Assembly: GCA_011390985.1 (NCBI GenBank)
Contig: JAABRJ010000057.1
Coordinates: forward strand, 1-6,881
DNA from: Desulfobacteraceae bacterium
GTDB taxonomy: Bacteria; Desulfobacterota; Desulfobacteria; Desulfobacterales; JAABRJ01
Length of the DNA: 6,881 bases
Direction of reading: 5' to 3'
Below are positions 5,645 to 6,881 of this stretch, piece by piece. Made by a program: the position numbers and the translations under genes. Under the pieces are notes generated by a model. That model worked only from the letters and a program-made list of their open reading frames with translations. It was not told the origin of the DNA and searched no databases. Every line of letters begins with the position of its first letter. Position 1 is the first letter of the stretch.

Positions 5645-6881
5645 TCAGGAGGCTTCATAGGTGAGCCCCGAGCTGCGGTAAAGGCTGTCGATCTCCTGGA
5701 GCCAGGCTTCGCGCTGGTCGGGGGCCATCAGCAGTGAAAACCGGCCGGCGGCCCGCTGGACCCGCATCAGATCGATCAGAAAGTTGTAGGCGGCGTTGGC
5801 TGCCACCTGTTCGGCGACCGTGGTGTTGTTCTGGGCGTCCAGCAGGGTGATGATGGAGACGACCCCGCGGGTGTAAGCGTCGGTGACCAGGGTGAGGTTC
5901 TGGCGGGCGGCTTCGGCGGCGTCCCGCGACAGCCGGATGTTCGGGTAGGACACGCTGGTCTGGAAAAGGGCGCTGCGAATTTTCTGCTCGACGCGGTCGG
6001 CCGCCGCCCGCCGCTCCAGCCGCAGGCGGGCCGCCTCTTCGCTGGCCCGGCGGACCTTGGCCGACTGACCGCCGCTGGTGAAAAGCGGCAGGCGCGCCTG
6101 GAGGGCGACGCGCCAGTCGGTATCGTTCGCCTCGGGCAGGGTCAGGGGGGGCAGCTCCGGCAGCACCTGGAACTCGGGGCTTTCCGAACCGGCGCCGGAT
6201 TTTGAAAAAGCCTCGGTGACACTGCCCTGCAGGACAACGGTGGGCAGCCAGTGGGCACGCTTAGCGGCAGCCAGGGCACGCTGCTGGGCGGCGATGGCAA
6301 AATCCAGCCGGTTGAGCTCCGGAGAGAGCTTCAAGCCGTCGCGGACCATCAGGTCCCGGAACAGGTCGAAGTATCGGGGATTGTCCACCCAGCCCAGCAG
6401 GCGCGGGTCGCTGACCATCAGCAGCGGGTCGTCCAGATCGGTTTCGGCGGCCGTGAAGACCTCTTCCTGGGGCCGTTGCAGCAGGCGATTGAGCTGCAGC
6501 ATCGCCTGGCGGACGGTTGCCTGGGCTTCCAGGACGGTTTTGCGGCTGGTGGCGATCGCGCTTTCCCAGCGGAAAACCTCGGAGCGGTCGGACATCCCGG
6601 TGGAGAGCCGTACCTGCGCGCGTTCGAGGTTGGCACGCGTCAGGTGCAGGTTGTCCTTCTGAATTCGGGCGAAGTTTTCGGCCCGCAGCACGTTGAGGTA
6701 GGCCTCGGCGGTTTCCAGGACGACGTCCAGCAGGCGGGCGTCGCGCTCCTTGATGCGCGCCGCCTGCAAATGCTGCTGGATGGAATAGTTGGCCCAGGCC
6801 TCCTCGGAGTAAAGCAACTGGCTCAGGGCGGCAGTGCCTTCCCAGACGCGCTCGGCTCGGAGACCCAGGCTGGCTTCGGCG
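5645..6881 (-). CDS. TolC-like outer-membrane efflux channel (OEP family), 5' end beyond right edge
   Basis: This is the outer-membrane channel subunit of the efflux system, a trimer that forms an alpha-helical periplasmic tunnel topped by a beta-barrel. The visible 411 residues stay open to the window edge, so signal peptide and start are not seen. A TTG at 6817 is internal: the frame continues upstream through WEGTAALSQ, which fits the family. Two repeats of the OEP type are visible (visible-residue numbering). The first has long helices at about 45-135 with LSTGMSDRSEVFRWESA and LNRLLQRP, after the LSQLLYSEEAWANYSIQ strand region. The second runs from about 183, with an ALQARLPLFTSGG barrel segment near 258-271 and helices carrying YTRGVVSIITLLDAQNN at about 336-352. 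The C-terminus extends about 50 residues past the last long helix. TGA at 5645-5647 ends the gene, 78 bp before the adaptor. An extra domain upstream of the visible part cannot be excluded. Confidence 0.9.
   Translation of the reverse strand, partial: AEASLGLRAERVWEGTAALSQLLYSEEAWANYSIQQHLQAARIKERDARLLDVVLETAEAYLNVLRAENFARIQKDNLHLTRANLERAQVRLSTGMSDRSEVFRWESAIATSRKTVLEAQATVRQAMLQLNRLLQRPQEEVFTAAETDLDDPLLMVSDPRLLGWVDNPRYFDLFRDLMVRDGLKLSPELNRLDFAIAAQQRALAAAKRAHWLPTVVLQGSVTEAFSKSGAGSESPEFQVLPELPPLTLPEANDTDWRVALQARLPLFTSGGQSAKVRRASEEAARLRLERRAAADRVEQKIRSALFQTSVSYPNIRLSRDAAEAARQNLTLVTDAYTRGVVSIITLLDAQNNTTVAEQVAANAAYNFLIDLMRVQRAAGRFSLLMAPDQREAWLQEIDSLYRSSGLTYEAS

Noticed and set aside
6078..6662. 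Plus-strand frame opposite the outer-membrane channel
   Set aside because: Arg and Ser-rich antisense of the channel gene; no supporting features.
1..6881. Mobile element, CRISPR, tRNA or a novel defence cassette
   Set aside because: No transposase, terminal repeats, repeat-spacer pattern, cloverleaf or toxin-antitoxin-like gene pair was found. The coding content is accounted for by an efflux operon, one glycosyltransferase and an XdhC remnant.

Overview
The window is G+C-rich (roughly two thirds by eye) and dense with genes, mostly on the minus strand. It looks like a chromosomal segment of a Gram-negative, outer-membrane-bearing bacterium. The wording of the glycosyltransferase N-terminus and of the XdhC-like fragment resembles proteins I associate with Desulfobacterota (former Deltaproteobacteria). 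That placement is an inference from family resemblance, not a database result.

Layout from left to right. (1) Positions 1-678, minus strand: the N-terminal 226 residues of a GT-B fold, family 4-like glycosyltransferase, whose C-terminal half lies outside the left edge. (2) Positions 679-904: a non-coding gap, partly A+T-rich next to the glycosyltransferase start, with a short inverted repeat at 876-890. (3) Positions 905-1321, plus strand: a C-terminal piece of an XdhC/CoxI-family protein, the molybdenum-hydroxylase maturation factor. Its N-terminal half is missing and its Rossmann segment appears to carry an in-frame internal deletion, so it is probably a decaying remnant. (4) Positions 1343-6881, minus strand: a tripartite RND efflux cluster transcribed right to left in the order outer-membrane channel (5' end beyond the right edge), periplasmic adaptor lipoprotein, inner-membrane RND pump. 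The gaps between the three genes are 78 and 54 bp, and both the adaptor and the pump have recognisable ribosome binding sites. This looks like one operon.

How the genes work together. The three efflux proteins should form one envelope-spanning complex: the RND pump takes substrate from the periplasm or inner membrane using the proton gradient, the lipid-anchored adaptor bridges the periplasm, and the TolC-like channel opens through the outer membrane. No regulator is visible, and the substrate cannot be told from sequence. The pump ends only 21 bp from the end of the convergent XdhC remnant, and a G+C-rich stem-loop at this junction could serve as a terminator. The glycosyltransferase is a separate, divergently placed gene.

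I do not see a clearly new biological system. The most noteworthy item is the doubly truncated XdhC remnant. After that come the altered proton-relay positions of the pump and small departures from consensus in the adaptor. The long plus-strand open frames opposite the efflux genes and the glycosyltransferase are best explained as high-G+C antisense shadows. I see no tRNA, rRNA, CRISPR array, insertion sequence or long repeat.
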